A stretch of DNA of 64,000 bases from Pseudomonas abietaniphila (GCF_039697315.1 NZ_CP155619.1:4774001-4838000), one strand, 5' to 3'. Positions 23,313-32,066 are shown, counted from the stretch's first letter. Numbers and translations: made by a program. The notes: a model not told the origin generated them from the letters alone.

Positions 23313-24755
23313 ATGACCGAAATCGAAGTAAAAAAGACTCAGGAAAGCCTTCAGGACCGCCTTGCGCAGGTTGTCGACCTGCTGCAACGTCAGCGTGTCG
23401 TTGAAGACCTGACTCATCGCCAGGAAGGCCAGCACCAAGACCGTGTTGAAAACCTGGTTCACCGGCAGAATCTGGTCGAGCTGCAACGCAAGCTCGATGA
23501 CCTGCACTCTGCCGACGTTGCCTACATCCTCGAAGCGCTCCCGGTCGAAGACCGTCTGACGGTCTGGCAACTGGTCAAGGCCGAGCGTGACGGCGACATC
23601 CTCCTCGAAGTATCCGACTCCGTTCGTGAAACGCTGATCGCCGACATGGACGATCACGAGTTGCTGGCGGCCGCCAAGGAAATGGACGCCGACGAACTCG
23701 CCGACCTTGCACCTGAGCTGCCCCGTGACGTCGTCCATGAGTTGATGGAAGCGTTGGACAGCCAACAACGCGAGCGCGTGCGTTCGGCGCTGTCTTACGA
23801 CGAAGATCAAGTCGGCGCGCTGATGGACTTCGAGATGGTCACCATCCGCGAAGACGTCAGTCTTGAGGTGGTGCTGCGTTACCTGCGTCGTCTCAAGGAG
23901 CTGCCGGGTCACACCGACAAACTGTTCGTGGTGGACTCCGACGGCGTGCTCAAGGGTGTACTGCCCATCAAGCGTCTGTTGGTTAACGACCCTGAAAAAC
24001 AGGTGTCGGAGGTCATGGCCAGCGATCCGGTAAGTTTCCACCCGGACGGCGATGCCTATGAAGCGGCTCAGGCCTTCGAGCGTTACGACCTGATTTCTTC
24101 GCCGGTGGTGGACAAGAACGGCAAATTGATCGGCCGTCTGACCATTGACGAAATGGTTGACCTTATCCGTGAAGAAAGTGAAACCGAAGTCCTCAACATG
24201 GCCGGTCTGCGTGAAGAGGAAGACATCTTCGCGTCGGTATGGCGCTCGCTGCGCAACCGTTGGTCATGGCTGGCCGTCAACCTCATCACCGCTTTTTTAG
24301 CCTCGCGGGTTATCGGACTGTTCGAAGGCTCCATCGAGAAACTGGTGGCACTGGCCGCCTTGATGCCGATCGTTGCCGGGATCGGTGGCAACTCGGGCAA
24401 CCAGACCATCACCATGATCGTTCGCGCCATGGCGCTGGACCAGGTCAGTACCGGCAACACCTCACGCCTGATGCGCAAGGAGCTCGGCGTGGCGTTAGTT
24501 AACGGCCTTGTGTGGGGTGGGGTGATCGGTATCGTGGCGTACCTGCTTTATCACAGCTGGTCGCTGGGTGTGGTCATGACCGCTGCGATGACGCTTAACC
24601 TGTTGCTCGCCGCTTTCATGGGGGTGTTGATTCCAATGACGCTGGCGCGGTTCGGCCGCGATCCTGCCATGGGCGCCAGTGTGATGATCACGGCCATGAC
24701 GGACAGCGGAGGGTTCTTCATCTTCCTTGGCCTTGCGACGCTGTTTTTGCTCTAG
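23313..24755 (+). CDS. mgtE: magnesium transporter MgtE
   Basis: 480 residues. N-terminal superhelical MgtE domain (LHSADVAYILEALPVEDRLT...), two CBS domains around residues 135-255 (GVLPIKRLLVNDPEKQVSEVM and GRLTIDEMVDLIREESETEV), then five membrane helices with the MgtE pore signature PIVAGIGGNSGNQTITMIVRA. Gated by cytosolic Mg2+ in the family. ATG at 23313 follows GGGAGTGGAG; the GTG at 23283 is rejected. A -10-like TGTATGAT at 23167 and a GCCCCGCCGGGGC hairpin lie in the 270-base leader. Confidence 0.94.
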   Translation: MTEIEVKKTQESLQDRLAQVVDLLQRQRVVEDLTHRQEGQHQDRVENLVHRQNLVELQRKLDDLHSADVAYILEALPVEDRLTVWQLVKAERDGDILLEVSDSVRETLIADMDDHELLAAAKEMDADELADLAPELPRDVVHELMEALDSQQRERVRSALSYDEDQVGALMDFEMVTIREDVSLEVVLRYLRRLKELPGHTDKLFVVDSDGVLKGVLPIKRLLVNDPEKQVSEVMASDPVSFHPDGDAYEAAQAFERYDLISSPVVDKNGKLIGRLTIDEMVDLIREESETEVLNMAGLREEEDIFASVWRSLRNRWSWLAVNLITAFLASRVIGLFEGSIEKLVALAALMPIVAGIGGNSGNQTITMIVRAMALDQVSTGNTSRLMRKELGVALVNGLVWGGVIGIVAYLLYHSWSLGVVMTAAMTLNLLLAAFMGVLIPMTLARFGRDPAMGASVMITAMTDSGGFFIFLGLATLFLL

Positions 24756-24777
24756 GGTTGTACAGACACCCACAAAT

Positions 24778-24800
24778 ACCGCCCTCGTGGCGGTTTTTTG
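24778..24800 (+). terminator. terminator of mgtE
   Basis: ACCGCC/GGCGGT stem then TTTTTTG. Confidence 0.88.
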
Positions 24801-24836
24801 TGCCCGGGAAACGTGAAATTCCCGAATCGCAGGCAC

Positions 24837-24863
24837 AAAAAAGCCAGCGGGATGCTGGCTTTT
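24837..24863 (-). terminator. terminator of amrZ
   Basis: Stem GCCAGC/GCTGGC; read on the minus strand it is followed by TTTTTTG. Confidence 0.85.
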
Positions 24864-24884
24864 GAGTCTCTGGGAAACGCCGAC

Positions 24885-25211
24885 TTATTCGTCGTCGTTT
24901 GCCAGGCTGGTGTCGTGTGCAATCAGCGACACGAGAGCGTTTTGCTGGCGATGAGCGAGCTGGCGGAAGCGTTGCAGCAACTCACGCTCATGCAATGACA
25001 GCTCAGGGCTGTCCAGACGCAGGCTCGGCTCGTCTCCCAGAGCACCTTCCTGAATCAAGCTTTGCTCAAGGCGGGCAATGATTTCGGAGTTCATGCTCCG
25101 GTGGTGCTGCTTGGCGACATCAGCGATCCGCTCACGCATGCCTTCCGGAAGACGGACAACGAACTTGTCAGCTGTGCGACTGGAATAAGTGGCCTGTTTC
25201 ATAGGGCTCAT
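24885..25211 (-). CDS. amrZ: ribbon-helix-helix regulator AmrZ
   Basis: 108 residues, the length of P. aeruginosa AmrZ (AlgZ), and nearly the same sequence: [57 protein letters not shown]. Arc/MetJ-type beta-strand [10 protein letters not shown] contacts DNA; the C-terminal part makes tetramers. AmrZ controls alginate, Psl and cellulose-type exopolysaccharides, flagella and c-di-GMP enzymes in pseudomonads. The start [11 protein letters not shown] parallels P. aeruginosa MRPLKQAT; no clear Shine-Dalgarno is seen. Confidence 0.95.
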   Translation of the reverse strand: MSPMKQATYSSRTADKFVVRLPEGMRERIADVAKQHHRSMNSEIIARLEQSLIQEGALGDEPSLRLDSPELSLHERELLQRFRQLAHRQQNALVSLIAHDTSLANDDE

Positions 25212-25656
25212 ATATTTAACCGATTTAGTTCAAAGGGGGAGGCGGTTCAAGCATTAGGCCGCGAGATGTCATCCTCTGACTGTCATTTTGGCGAAATGTT
25301 CAACCGTCCAACATAAAGGTCCGTCATCATGCATCAATCCGTCGGAACCTTGGCGTCAAATCTGTGACAAATATTGAACTAGATAAAGGCGTTTAGCCAG
25401 CACCAATTATCAGAAATGCGTTCTGGTTTGCAAAGTTCCCGGCCACCGTCCATCTGATCGACAGCCGCAGGGGGCGCGGGTTTGCGCCATGATGGCTATC
25501 TGTCTTCAGCGTAGAGGTGTCTGCGGAATATTTCGAGAAAGGTGACAAGAAAGAGACGAAGGGTCTGTCAGAGAAGTGGACAGCTCGACGTCGCGAGTGT
25601 CAGAAAACGGATCAGAAGGTGCTGAGAAGTGCAGCTCACGCCATCAGAAATGAGGG
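25212..25656. other. intergenic region upstream of amrZ
   Basis: About 445 bases. It must hold the amrZ promoter on the minus strand, but no sigma-70 or AlgU match convinced me. No RNA gene or real ORF seen. Confidence 0.5.
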
Positions 25657-25854
25657 TCAGGGCTTGGCTTGGCGCAGCACCGGATCAAACTTGATTCTTC
25701 GGCCTACGAACAGGGCAGCCAGAAACAAGCTGGCAAATATGCCGGCAGCCGTCTTGGCAGCGGTGCTCAGGGTGTCCATCGAGACAGGAAGCAATTGGTC
25801 AACGGCAATGGCCATAATGGCCAGGATCAAAAAGGACAGTGCTGCTTTGGACAT
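25657..25854 (-). CDS. small membrane protein, DUF1328-like
   Basis: 65 residues with two hydrophobic segments, ALSFLILAIMAIAVDQLLPV and AAKTAAGIFASLFLAALFVG, separated by a short loop and ended by a basic tail GRRIKFDPVLRQAKP. The pattern AL.FLI.AI.A...(12)..A...A.IF..LFLAAL..G resembles DUF1328/YtjA small inner-membrane proteins; this is a pattern match only. It begins 52 bases after the stop of the next gene upstream on the same strand, so the two may share a transcript. Confidence 0.65.
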   Translation of the reverse strand: MSKAALSFLILAIMAIAVDQLLPVSMDTLSTAAKTAAGIFASLFLAALFVGRRIKFDPVLRQAKP

Positions 25855-25906
25855 GGCGGTTCTCTAAGCGAAAGACTGATGGGCAAACCCGGTTTCACAT
25901 ACAGCG

Positions 25907-26158
25907 TCAAAATACCCAGCGTTCGGAGCGATTCACAGGGATCGCTTCGTCGGTGTCGTTCGCCAGCATCGCGTCTGAGCGGTGTGCCGGTTGAGCGACG
26001 AAACGAGGCGCCTGTTTCATGAGGTAATGCGGTTGAGCCTGAACAGCGACGCTTTCCGTGTTTGCAGCATTGCCTGCCTTGCTGCCATCGTCCTGGAAGT
26101 GGAAAGCCACCAGAGCGACGAGGGCTGCTGCGTTCAACAGAGAGAGAGTCATGTTCAT
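25907..26158 (-). CDS. small membrane-anchored protein, unknown
   Basis: 83 residues from the ATG at 26158, which is preceded by GAAGGTAATCGAG; the reading frame is open further back but that part overlaps the promoter. N-terminal hydrophobic helix TLSLLNAAALVALVAFHF, then a polar tail rich in A, Q, H, D without a fold I recognise. Probably type I or II single-pass inner-membrane topology with tail in the periplasm. A -24/-12-like promoter lies 57 bases upstream. Confidence 0.6.
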   Translation of the reverse strand: MNMTLSLLNAAALVALVAFHFQDDGSKAGNAANTESVAVQAQPHYLMKQAPRFVAQPAHRSDAMLANDTDEAIPVNRSERWVF

Positions 26159-26214
26159 CTCGATTACCTTCGCTTGGAATTCGGGTTTTGAAGGGGATTG
26201 CACAGAAGGGATAA

Positions 26215-26230
26215 TGCAGTCTGCATGCCA
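26215..26230 (-). promoter_or_regulatory. candidate sigma-54 promoter
   Basis: Minus strand TGGCATG-CAGA-CTGCA: GG and GC dinucleotides exactly ten bases apart, 14 of the key positions agreeing with TGGCACG-N4-TTGCA except C to T in the -24 box and T to C in the -12 box. Confidence 0.55.
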
Positions 26231-26294
26231 AGCGTTTATCAAAAAAAATATCAATAAAATCAATGGTTTATTGAATGATTGAGCGGCGTGCAGG

Positions 26295-26338
26295 TTGCAG
26301 TTTGCAATGATGTCACTCTGCGGCATTGCAATTTGCAT
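26295..26338. promoter_or_regulatory. tandem dyads TTGCA-N3-TGCA(A/T), enhancer-like
   Basis: TTGCAgttTGCAA at 26295-26307 and TTGCAattTGCAT at 26326-26338, centres 31 bases apart (three helical turns) and about 75-105 bases upstream of the sigma-54-like promoter. The rest of 26159-26469 is AT-rich with no gene. Confidence 0.5.
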
Positions 26339-26469
26339 GATGCCCTTGAGGCGCTGGTAGTAGCGTTCGGGACTACACCCTAAAAAGACAATGACGACAT
26401 GACAAAACAAGGGCTTGCCGTTAACATGCACGCCGTCCCGCTGGCGCCATTCAGAGCGCCGGCCACTGT

Positions 26470-26546
26470 GTCTCAGTAGCTCAATTGGATAGAGCATCCC
26501 CCTCCTAAGGGGAAGGTTGGCAGTTCGAACCTGCCCTGGGACACCA
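26470..26546 (+). tRNA. tRNA-Arg(CCT)
   Basis: 77 bases with CCA. Acceptor GTCTCAG/CTGGGAC with one G-T pair, anticodon loop CTCCTAA (CCT), T arm CAGTTCGAACCTG. The sequence after it is atypical for the genome. Confidence 0.96.
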
Positions 26547-26624
26547 TATAATTCTGGCTTCTCAAGACTTTTCCCTGACAGATCTCTTTGATTGTGACAG
26601 TAGGCTGGCAGCAGCAGACAAAAG

Positions 26625-26661
26625 AAAGCCCCGCCAGGCCATGCTTGGTCGGGGCTTTTTA
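26625..26661 (+). terminator. terminator downstream of tRNA-Arg(CCT)
   Basis: Stem AGCCCCGCCA/TGGTCGGGGCT followed by TTTTATT. Confidence 0.85.
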
Positions 26662-26800
26662 TTGACCAAATATAGCGATCATTGCTGCTAATGGCTAAAA
26701 ACGGGCTTACGCAGACGTCCTCAAGAAGTCCAGGTAGTGGTTTTGGTGGTATAGTGGCGCTTTGACATAATCATCTGAAAGTAGATAACGGGGCGGTGCG

Positions 26801-28288
26801 ATGGAACGTAGTGAGATCAGAGAGTCGAGAAAGCTCGCCTTGCTCAAGAAAGTCCGTGAGCACGATTATGGAAAGTACTTGTATAAAGCAAGTATCCAAC
26901 GTATCAGAGGGTTTTCCGGTGAAGACATTACTTTTGAATTTCCAGTTACGGCACTCATCGGGCCTAACGGTAGCGGAAAGTCCTCCGTTTTAGGCGTCGC
27001 GGGTTGCGCGTACAAGCCTATCAAGCCTGGATATTTTTTTCCTAAAAGCGCCGTTGGTGATGAATCTATGTCTGGGTGGCGAGTCGAGTATGAACTCGTA
27101 GACAAAGCACTTAACCCCCGCCAACTGGTCAAAAGAAGCAGCAATTTCAGACAAGCGAAGTGGGTTCGGGGGGAGGTAGCAGATCGAGTCGTTCTTTTTT
27201 TCGGAATTGAGCGCACCGTACCTGCGGGAGAAAAAACCCGGTTCAAAAAGCTGACTAAGTCGTCTTATGTACACCAAGGTGCACTTCTTTCTCTTGACGC
27301 GGAGGTCGCGACTCAAGTCGAACACGTTCTTGGAAAAGCCGTAACTGAATTTCGGGTTACCGATGTGGGCCAAGACGAGCTGTTCCTGATCGGAAAAAAT
27401 GGAGACCAGCAGTACTCGGAGTTTCATTTTGGAGCTGGCGAGTCTTCCATCATCAGAATGATCAGTGAGATTGAGCAAGCTCCACCAAACTCCCTCATCA
27501 TCATTGAGGAAATTGAGAACGGTCTCCATCCGATCGCCACACGCCGCATGGTCGAGTACCTCATTGATGTTGCTGAACGAAAATCCGTGCAAACAGTATT
27601 CACAACGCACAGTGACTACGCTCTTTCCCCTTTGCCTAATGAGGCAATCTGGGCGTGCATCTCAGGCAAGCTCAAGCAGGGAAAACTATCGGTTCAGGCT
27701 TTAAGGGCTGTGTCAGGTCGTGTTGATAGAAAACTCGCCGTTTTTGTTGAGGATGATTTTGCAAAAAGTTGGGTCGAGGCCATTCTTCGAGAAAAGCTTG
27801 GCGCTGAATTTGAACAAGTAGAGATTCATGCGGTAGCTGGGGACGGTACAGCCGTCAGTACGCATAGAAGCCATGTCCGTAACCCTGCAATCTCTTTCAA
27901 GTCACTTTGCATTATCGATGGCGACTCTGAGCAGCAAGGTGATGACGATCCCGCAAGTGGCATTATCCGCCTTCCTGGCGATCAGCCGGAGATAAGTGTT
28001 TACGACGATATTTTGTCTAATATCGAACGAGATATCGCAGTCCTGACAGTATCCTGCCAGCGTCCCCCGGAAGCACAAGCGGAAGTCAGATCAGCCATGG
28101 AGGAGATTGTGAAAACCAATAGAGACCCACACTTACTCTACGTCCAGCTAGGTCTGAAAATTGGTTTCGTATCTGAAGTAATTGTCAGAGGGGCCTTCTT
28201 CGCCCTTTGGGTGAGAAATAATCCAGATTTTTGCAACGCGTTAGCGGCACGAATCCATGCACTGGTCCAAGAGCCGGAAGCTGCATAA
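26801..28288 (+). CDS. OLD-like AAA ATPase with TOPRIM-like C-terminal domain
   Basis: 495 residues. N-terminal ABC-type ATPase: Walker A GPNGSGKSS (54-62), signature-like FGAGESS (210-216), Walker B SLIIIEEIENG (231-241), switch H in TTHSD (268-272). After residue 310 a TOPRIM-like stretch: acidic VFVEDDFAKSW (E317) and IIDGDSEQQGDDD (D373, D375). This layout is that of the OLD (overcoming lysogenization defect) nuclease family, often phage defence; no UvrD/GajB or AriB partner is next to it, so it would be a solitary form. Codon use is visibly more AT-rich than in flanking genes. Family assignment moderate, function inferred. Confidence 0.75.
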   Translation: MERSEIRESRKLALLKKVREHDYGKYLYKASIQRIRGFSGEDITFEFPVTALIGPNGSGKSSVLGVAGCAYKPIKPGYFFPKSAVGDESMSGWRVEYELVDKALNPRQLVKRSSNFRQAKWVRGEVADRVVLFFGIERTVPAGEKTRFKKLTKSSYVHQGALLSLDAEVATQVEHVLGKAVTEFRVTDVGQDELFLIGKNGDQQYSEFHFGAGESSIIRMISEIEQAPPNSLIIIEEIENGLHPIATRRMVEYLIDVAERKSVQTVFTTHSDYALSPLPNEAIWACISGKLKQGKLSVQALRAVSGRVDRKLAVFVEDDFAKSWVEAILREKLGAEFEQVEIHAVAGDGTAVSTHRSHVRNPAISFKSLCIIDGDSEQQGDDDPASGIIRLPGDQPEISVYDDILSNIERDIAVLTVSCQRPPEAQAEVRSAMEEIVKTNRDPHLLYVQLGLKIGFVSEVIVRGAFFALWVRNNPDFCNALAARIHALVQEPEAA

Positions 28289-28714
28289 CACCTCTTTAAA
28301 ACTTCGATAGAAAGTCCGTCCGTGCAACGCCGCCCATGATGGCGGCGCTTGCATTTCTGGCGGACGAATAGCGTACCATTAGATCTCTTGAACGACCGTT
28401 TAAGCCGGTTTGTGTCCGTCGCAAAGGGCTACAACTGGTTGTGCTCTACCGCACCCCTATCGGAGTGGGCTGGTTCAATCTGGATGTAAACGATGGTCAG
28501 CGACGAACCAGCATTTGGGAAATGGGCCGGTCTGTCCAATCGTCTATGCCGAAGACTGCCCGCCTGATGATCCACGCGCATGCTGTTTAAGAAACTGGGA
28601 AATATGCTCGTCCTTTTGCGGCTCCGAAATCATCGATTTCTTCGTAGCAACTGCTGGAAACACCTCAATGGTTCTGGATTCGAACCGTGTTGCAAAGCCT
28701 ATTTTTTGGTATTT
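28289..28714. other. region without a supported gene after the OLD-like gene
   Basis: A GCCGCCCATGATGGCGGCG hairpin lies at 28329-28348. Short open frames exist on the plus strand (for example 28410-28838) but have no protein-like features and run into the opposite-strand recombinase remnant. Confidence 0.5.
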
Positions 28715-29325
28715 TCAGGCGCTGACTAAGTCCCTGATTCTGAGGACTGTGGTAGTTGGCTGTAGCGCGAATCACAAGACCTGCGCCGAGCAGTTCCGTA
28801 ACTCTTTTTTCAAGTTTTCATCGATCGGCCGGCCCTGATACTTACCGGCAGCTTTGGCTTTCTCGATACCTTGGGCCTGACGCTCGCGGCATTGCTCGTA
28901 ACCCATACGCGCAATGGCGGCCATCATTTACACCAGCATCGAGTCAATAGCGCCAAGGATCCGCCCGGTGAACTCGTCGCCCTTTGTCCTGCATTCCTTG
29001 GTGGTATCGGCAGATCGTGCGCGACGAGGCGAAGACCCTTGGAATCGAGCTCGGCCTTCAACTCTAGTCAGTCCTCCACCGGCAATGAAGAGCCGGTGTA
29101 TAAACTCAACCAGCAGCACGTCACCCTCACGCGCATCTTTGAGTAGACGCTGCAGCTCAGGCCGATCTGCCGACGCGCCGCTGGCGCTCTCCAAATACAC
29201 GCTCGCGATCACCCTATTGAGGTCGGTGGCAAACTGCTCAAACGATGAACGGGCGCAGCTGGCGTCCAGCTCTTCGGTCGATGCTCGGGGGTATGCGCGG
29301 ATGAGCGAGATGTGCTGTCCGTATC
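28715..29325 (-). pseudogene. serine recombinase (resolvase/invertase), decayed
   Basis: Read on the minus strand in shifting frames: HISLIRAYPRASTEELDA, VIASVYLESASGASADRPEL, QRLLKDAREGDVLLVE, then a segment readable only in another frame (LRLVARDLPIPPRNAG), back to TKGDEFTGRILGAIDSMLV, a TAA stop, MMAAIARMGYEQCRERQAQG, IEKAKAAGKYQGRPIDE and a tail TTTVLRIRDLVSA. This is a whole resolvase-type recombinase (catalytic domain, E-helix, HTH) with at least two frameshifts and one nonsense codon, and no evident start codon. Not functional. Confidence 0.85.
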
Positions 29326-29590
29326 AGTTAAGGTGGACTACAAACGCTGTTTCACTTTGAGTGTTACTAATCAAGCGGGGAGGGCGAATAACCCTGACTT
29401 TGCGCGCATCAGCTCGGGCACTCTCGAGACGGAAACCCAGCCAACTGATAACGAGAAAGGCAAAGCACTGCCCAGTAAACATGGCAGAGAAAAACCACGC
29501 TTAATAATGATTGCAAAATGCTACCGTTGAGGCTTCAATTTGATCCGACTCATCCACCTGATGGACTCCCACCTAGGAAAGGAAACCTGA

Positions 29591-29902
29591 ATGTCTTCCC
29601 TGCAATCTGAAATGCTCGTTGAACAGAAAGTCGCTAACGCCCAAAAGTCTACAGGCGTTGCCTACCTCCTCTGGTTTTTCCTGGGTGGCTTCGGCGGCCA
29701 TCGGTTCTATTTGGGCAAAACCGGTACAGCGGTTGCTCAGTTGATCATCACCATTGTCGGCTGCTTTACGTTGATACCGCTGATCATCACCGGCATCTGG
29801 TTATTGGTTGACGCGTTTTTGATCCCCAGCATCATCCGTGAGAACACCGACAACGTCCGTCGACAGGCGCGACTGGAAGTTGCGTTGATTCAGCAAGGTT
29901 AA
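29591..29902 (+). CDS. TM2-domain membrane protein
   Basis: 103 residues. TM2 domain at 20-80: STGVAYLLWFFLGGFGGHRF, YLGKTGTAVAQLIITIVGCF and IITGIWLLVDAFLIPSIIRE, with the hallmark GGHRFYLG and the D in the second helix. Cytoplasmic N-terminus and basic tail. GGAAAGGAAACCTGA before ATG. Function of stand-alone TM2 proteins is not known. Confidence 0.88.
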   Translation: MSSLQSEMLVEQKVANAQKSTGVAYLLWFFLGGFGGHRFYLGKTGTAVAQLIITIVGCFTLIPLIITGIWLLVDAFLIPSIIRENTDNVRRQARLEVALIQQG

Positions 29903-30047
29903 TGCCTTAGCGATTCATATCTACAAGCAGGCTGGCGAAGTCCAAGTAAAAAGCTTCGTCAGCTGCGAGCCTGGTTCTGGTCAGGCATTCCCGCCAAAAT
30001 CACCGATACTCCCTCCCATCTCGCCAGTCCGCGTTTGGAGGAACCCC

Positions 30048-30749
30048 ATGATCTCAGCCCGCCCCTTCAGCTATCCCTACGACGGTCAACTCCACCCTGA
30101 ATCCACCGCGCTGTTGGTGATCGACCTGCAGGAAGATTTCCTGTCTTCGTCCGGTTATTTCGCGCGGAGTGGCTATGACCCGACGCCGCTGAGGGCGATT
30201 CTTCCTGCTGTGAACGCGTTGATTCGCAAGGCGAGGTCGGTGGGGGTTCAGGTGATCCACACCCGGCAGGGTTACCGTGGGGATCTGGCGGACATGACGC
30301 CGTATGAGAAGTGGCGGCGCCAGCGGGCGGGGCTAGAGGGGACCGATGTTCTGCTGCGGTCCAGCCCCGGGTTTCAACTGGTGTCGGACCTTGATGTCAG
30401 CGCTGACGACATCATCGTGGACAAGACCTGCAACAGTGCCTTCACGTACACGGACCTTGAGCATATTCTGCGTGCACGGGGCATCACGCATTTACTGTTC
30501 AGCGGTTGCACCACGGATGTCTGTGTCCATACGACGTTGCGCGAGGCCTGTGATCGCAATTTCCAGTGCCTGACGATCGCCGATGCGTGTGCGAGCGGCG
30601 ATCAGTACGCGCACGATGCTGCGCTGCACATGGTGACCGTGGAGAACGGCATCTTTGGCGCGTTGACGGATTCGCAAGCGGTGCTTGACGGCTTGAGCTC
30701 GCTCCCTGAAAAGGCGCCGCTTTCAATTAGTGAAAGCGGCAACGTTTGA
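30048..30749 (+). CDS. isochorismatase-family cysteine hydrolase
   Basis: 233 residues. Catalytic triad visible: D in LLVIDLQEDFLSS, K in IIVDKTCNSAF, C in FSGCTTDVCVHTTLREA. The N-terminal tyrosine-rich lead (RPFSYPYDG) and the YEKWRRQRAG region place it nearer to the amidase-type members (ureidoacrylate or biuret hydrolase-like) than to nicotinamidases. Substrate cannot be stated. RBS TTGGAGG. No functional neighbour tells the pathway. Confidence 0.85.
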   Translation: MISARPFSYPYDGQLHPESTALLVIDLQEDFLSSSGYFARSGYDPTPLRAILPAVNALIRKARSVGVQVIHTRQGYRGDLADMTPYEKWRRQRAGLEGTDVLLRSSPGFQLVSDLDVSADDIIVDKTCNSAFTYTDLEHILRARGITHLLFSGCTTDVCVHTTLREACDRNFQCLTIADACASGDQYAHDAALHMVTVENGIFGALTDSQAVLDGLSSLPEKAPLSISESGNV

Positions 30750-30782
30750 GATTGGTATGCCGCAGACCAACTGCGCCGCGAT

Positions 30783-31202
30783 TCAGACCAGGGTGATCAC
30801 GGCGTTGATGTTGCCGCGTGTCGCCTTCGAGTAAGGGCAGGCTTCGTGGGCAGCATCCACGACTTTTTGCGCCGTTTCGCGGTCCAGTCCGGGCAGTGCG
30901 ACGTTGAGCCGTGCCTGGATCAGGTAGCCGCCGGCGTTGGTGCCCAGATCGACCTCTGCATCCACGGTGGTGTCGGGCGGCATGGTGACTTTCATTTTGG
31001 CGGTCACGACGCCGATGGCGCCAATGAAGCAGGCCGACCAGCCCGCCGCGAACAGTTGCTCCGGGTTGGTGCCTTCGCCTTTCGCGCCGGGCGAGGAGAG
31101 TTTGATGTCCAGACGTTTGTCGGAACTGACCGCTGTGCCGTCGCGGCCACCGGCGGTGTGGACCTTGGCGGTGTACAGCACTTTCTCGATGTTCTTGTCC
31201 AT
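30783..31202 (-). CDS. ohr: organic hydroperoxide resistance protein (Ohr/OsmC family)
   Basis: 139 residues. Thiol peroxidase reducing organic hydroperoxides. Catalytic cysteines in AAGWSACFIGAIG and HEACPYSKATRGN; also NPEQLFAAG. Start at 31202 follows AAGGAGCGCACC; the longer frame to 31325 is not used. No MarR-type ohrR is adjacent. Confidence 0.92.
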   Translation of the reverse strand: MDKNIEKVLYTAKVHTAGGRDGTAVSSDKRLDIKLSSPGAKGEGTNPEQLFAAGWSACFIGAIGVVTAKMKVTMPPDTTVDAEVDLGTNAGGYLIQARLNVALPGLDRETAQKVVDAAHEACPYSKATRGNINAVITLV

Positions 31203-31302
31203 GGTGCGCTCCTTACGATAAATGCGGGCTACGCCGGATGGCGCAGCGTGACGTGAGCCGTTTCCAACAGTAGCCCGCTTTTTGAAGATATCGAGTCGGC
31301 GA

Positions 31303-32016
31303 TCAGTGACCGGCGCTCTGGCCACCGTCGACGTGCAGGATTTCGCCTGTCACGAAGGCGGCGCTGTCGAGGTACAGCACGGCGCCGACGATGTCCTGAA
31401 CTTCGCCCATGTGGCCCATCGGGTGCAGGCTGCCCAGCGCAGCGTGGGTTTCTTCGCCGTGCATCGGTGTCTTGATGATGCCTGGGGAGACCGCGTTCAC
31501 GCGGATGCCGCGTTTGGCGTATTCGATCGCCAGCGATTTGGTGGCGGCGTTCATGCCACCTTTGGTCAGCGATGCGAGCACCGAAGGCACGCCGTCGATG
31601 GCATGGTCGACCAGCGACGTGGTGATGCTGACCACGTGACCGCCACCGCCCTGTTTTTCCATCTGCGCAATGGCGTGTTGCGACATGTGGAAGAAGCTGC
31701 CCATGTTGGTGGCCACGTTGTTTACGTAGTCTTCATGGGTGAACGCGGTAAATGGCTTGGCCAGGAAGATACCGGCGTTGTTGACCAGGGTGTCGATGCG
31801 GCCGAAACGGGCCACGCCTTCACGAATGATTTTCTCGGCGGTCGCAGGGTCTGCGATGTCACCGGCTACGGTGAGGATGTCCGGATCGGTCGAAGGTTTG
31901 ATCGAACGCGAGGTTGCGACGACCTGATAGCCCAGCTTGCGGAAGCCCGCAACGATACCCGCGCCAAGACCTTGGGATGCACCGGTGACGACGACGACTT
32001 TTTTCGATTGGCTCAT
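31303..32016 (-). CDS. SDR-family oxidoreductase lacking the usual catalytic tyrosine
   Basis: 237 residues from MSQSKKVVVVTGASQGLG. Rossmann TGASQGLGAG, NNAG motif in DTLVNNAGIFLAKP, catalytic Ser region VVSITTSLVD, and PG motif RVNAVSPGIIKTPM. The YxxxK active site reads ASLTK: the lysine is kept but Ala stands where Tyr is expected. Sits upstream of nothing obvious; may be in one unit with the DsbA-like and tautomerase genes (intervals 50 bases or overlap). Two further in-frame ATGs at 32034 and 32070 are less well supported. Confidence 0.85.
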   Translation of the reverse strand: MSQSKKVVVVTGASQGLGAGIVAGFRKLGYQVVATSRSIKPSTDPDILTVAGDIADPATAEKIIREGVARFGRIDTLVNNAGIFLAKPFTAFTHEDYVNNVATNMGSFFHMSQHAIAQMEKQGGGGHVVSITTSLVDHAIDGVPSVLASLTKGGMNAATKSLAIEYAKRGIRVNAVSPGIIKTPMHGEETHAALGSLHPMGHMGEVQDIVGAVLYLDSAAFVTGEILHVDGGQSAGH

Positions 32017-32066
32017 GATGATGTTCTCGCTCATTAATGGATAGGGTGTGAATCGGTAGTGGGTTA

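Noticed and set aside
25517..25867. 116-codon plus-strand frame
   Set aside because: Basic, low-complexity composition, overlaps the better supported DUF1328-like gene on the other strand.
28410..28838. 142-codon plus-strand frame after the OLD-like gene
   Set aside because: No RBS or domain, and its 3' part overlaps the recombinase remnant on the other strand.
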